From CBDUBU01 sp965365465 (GTDB taxonomy: Bacteria > Bacteroidota > Rhodothermia > Rhodothermales > DASSAV01): 7,984 nucleotides of DNA. The notes beneath the pieces were generated by a model. It worked only from the letters and a program-made list of their open reading frames with translations. It made no database searches and was not told the origin of the DNA. This document shows, piece by piece, positions 7,937 through 7,984 of the stretch. Where the stretch lies: NCBI GenBank assembly GCA_965365465.1, contig CBDUBU010000179.1:1-7984 (forward strand), read 5' to 3'. Numbering within the stretch: the stretch's first letter is position 1; each line of letters starts with the position of its first letter. Both the position numbers and the translations under genes were made by a program.

Positions 7937-7954
7937 GTGTTGACAATGAGACAC
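7937..7954. promoter_or_regulatory. Candidate operator: inverted repeat GTGT-N10-ACAC
   Basis: GTGT (7937-7940) and ACAC (7951-7954) form an inverted repeat with a 10-base spacer. Including the two outer bases, TTGTGT and ACACCA pair at five of six positions. GntR-family operators are typically small palindromes with GT on the left and AC on the right. This one sits in the region between the GntR gene and the possible divergent gene, where autoregulation would be expected. A four-base arm arises easily by chance, so support is modest. Confidence 0.3.
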
Positions 7955-7967
7955 CAGGAGATTGACT

Positions 7968-7984
7968 GTGAGCATAGCTGGTGG
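7968..7984 (+). CDS. Possible start of a divergent gene, truncated by the window end
   Basis: GTG at 7968 is preceded by CCAGGAG (7954-7960) with a seven-base gap, the best Shine-Dalgarno arrangement in the window, and the frame is open for the five codons visible (M-S-I-A-G). A competing ATG at 7946-7948 opens another frame that is also unbroken to the window end (M-R-H-Q-E-I-D-C...). Too little is visible to name a product. If real, this gene is divergent from the GntR regulator and a natural candidate for its target. Confidence 0.3.

Noticed and set aside
7940..7945. A perfect TTGACA as a -35 box for the divergent gene.
   Set aside because: No -10-like hexamer lies 16-18 bases downstream, and the position is too close to the proposed GTG start.

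Overview
The window looks like ordinary chromosomal DNA of a bacterium with roughly balanced base composition. My best guess is Bacteroidota in the broad sense, or a neighbour such as Rhodothermota/Balneolota. The clues are the large 7TM-HD phosphohydrolase, a probable RodZ-type tail beside ligA, A-rich start contexts without a clear Shine-Dalgarno (for example TAAATAAATG at the symporter start), and TAnnTTTG-like rather than classical promoter elements. This assignment is inferred from gene content and style. There is no rRNA or other marker that would settle it.

Layout. Bases 1-339 hold the 3' end of an open frame that enters from the left. Its tail resembles the C-terminal DUF4115 domain of the cell-shape protein RodZ. 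Bases 402-2510 encode a complete NAD+-dependent DNA ligase (LigA, 702 aa) with all its domains and its active-site lysine. Bases 2559-4088 encode a complete sodium:solute symporter (SSS/SLC5 family, 509 aa) of unknown substrate. Bases 4198-6942 encode a 914-aa membrane phosphohydrolase of the PgpH/YqfF type (7TMR-HDED + 7TM + HD), the family that degrades cyclic di-AMP. It carries an unusual hydrophilic C-terminal tail of about 130 residues. These four genes share the plus strand with gaps of 62, 48 and 109 bp and could be co-transcribed, although the 109-bp gap leaves room for a separate promoter.

On the opposite strand, 6960-7886 encodes a 308-aa GntR-type regulator. It converges on the phosphohydrolase gene with only 17 bp between the two stop codons. 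Its N-terminal winged helix is canonical. Its C-terminal effector region is not one of the common GntR types (FadR/FCD, UTRA or aminotransferase). Upstream, at 7887-7984, is a divergent intergenic region with two small inverted repeats that could be operators. A Shine-Dalgarno-preceded GTG at 7968 may start a plus-strand gene that runs out of the window.

Function. Replication and repair (LigA), envelope or shape (the RodZ-like fragment), ion-coupled uptake (symporter) and second-messenger turnover (PgpH-like) sit together. The most suggestive pairing is the symporter with the c-di-AMP phosphodiesterase, because c-di-AMP commonly controls ion and osmolyte transport. Here that link rests on adjacency alone. 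I found no rRNA, tRNA, CRISPR array, insertion sequence, convincing intrinsic terminator or riboswitch, and no stretch above 300 bp without a gene. I do not see evidence for a wholly new system. The items worth a second look are the GntR effector domain, the phosphohydrolase tail and the divergent operator region.
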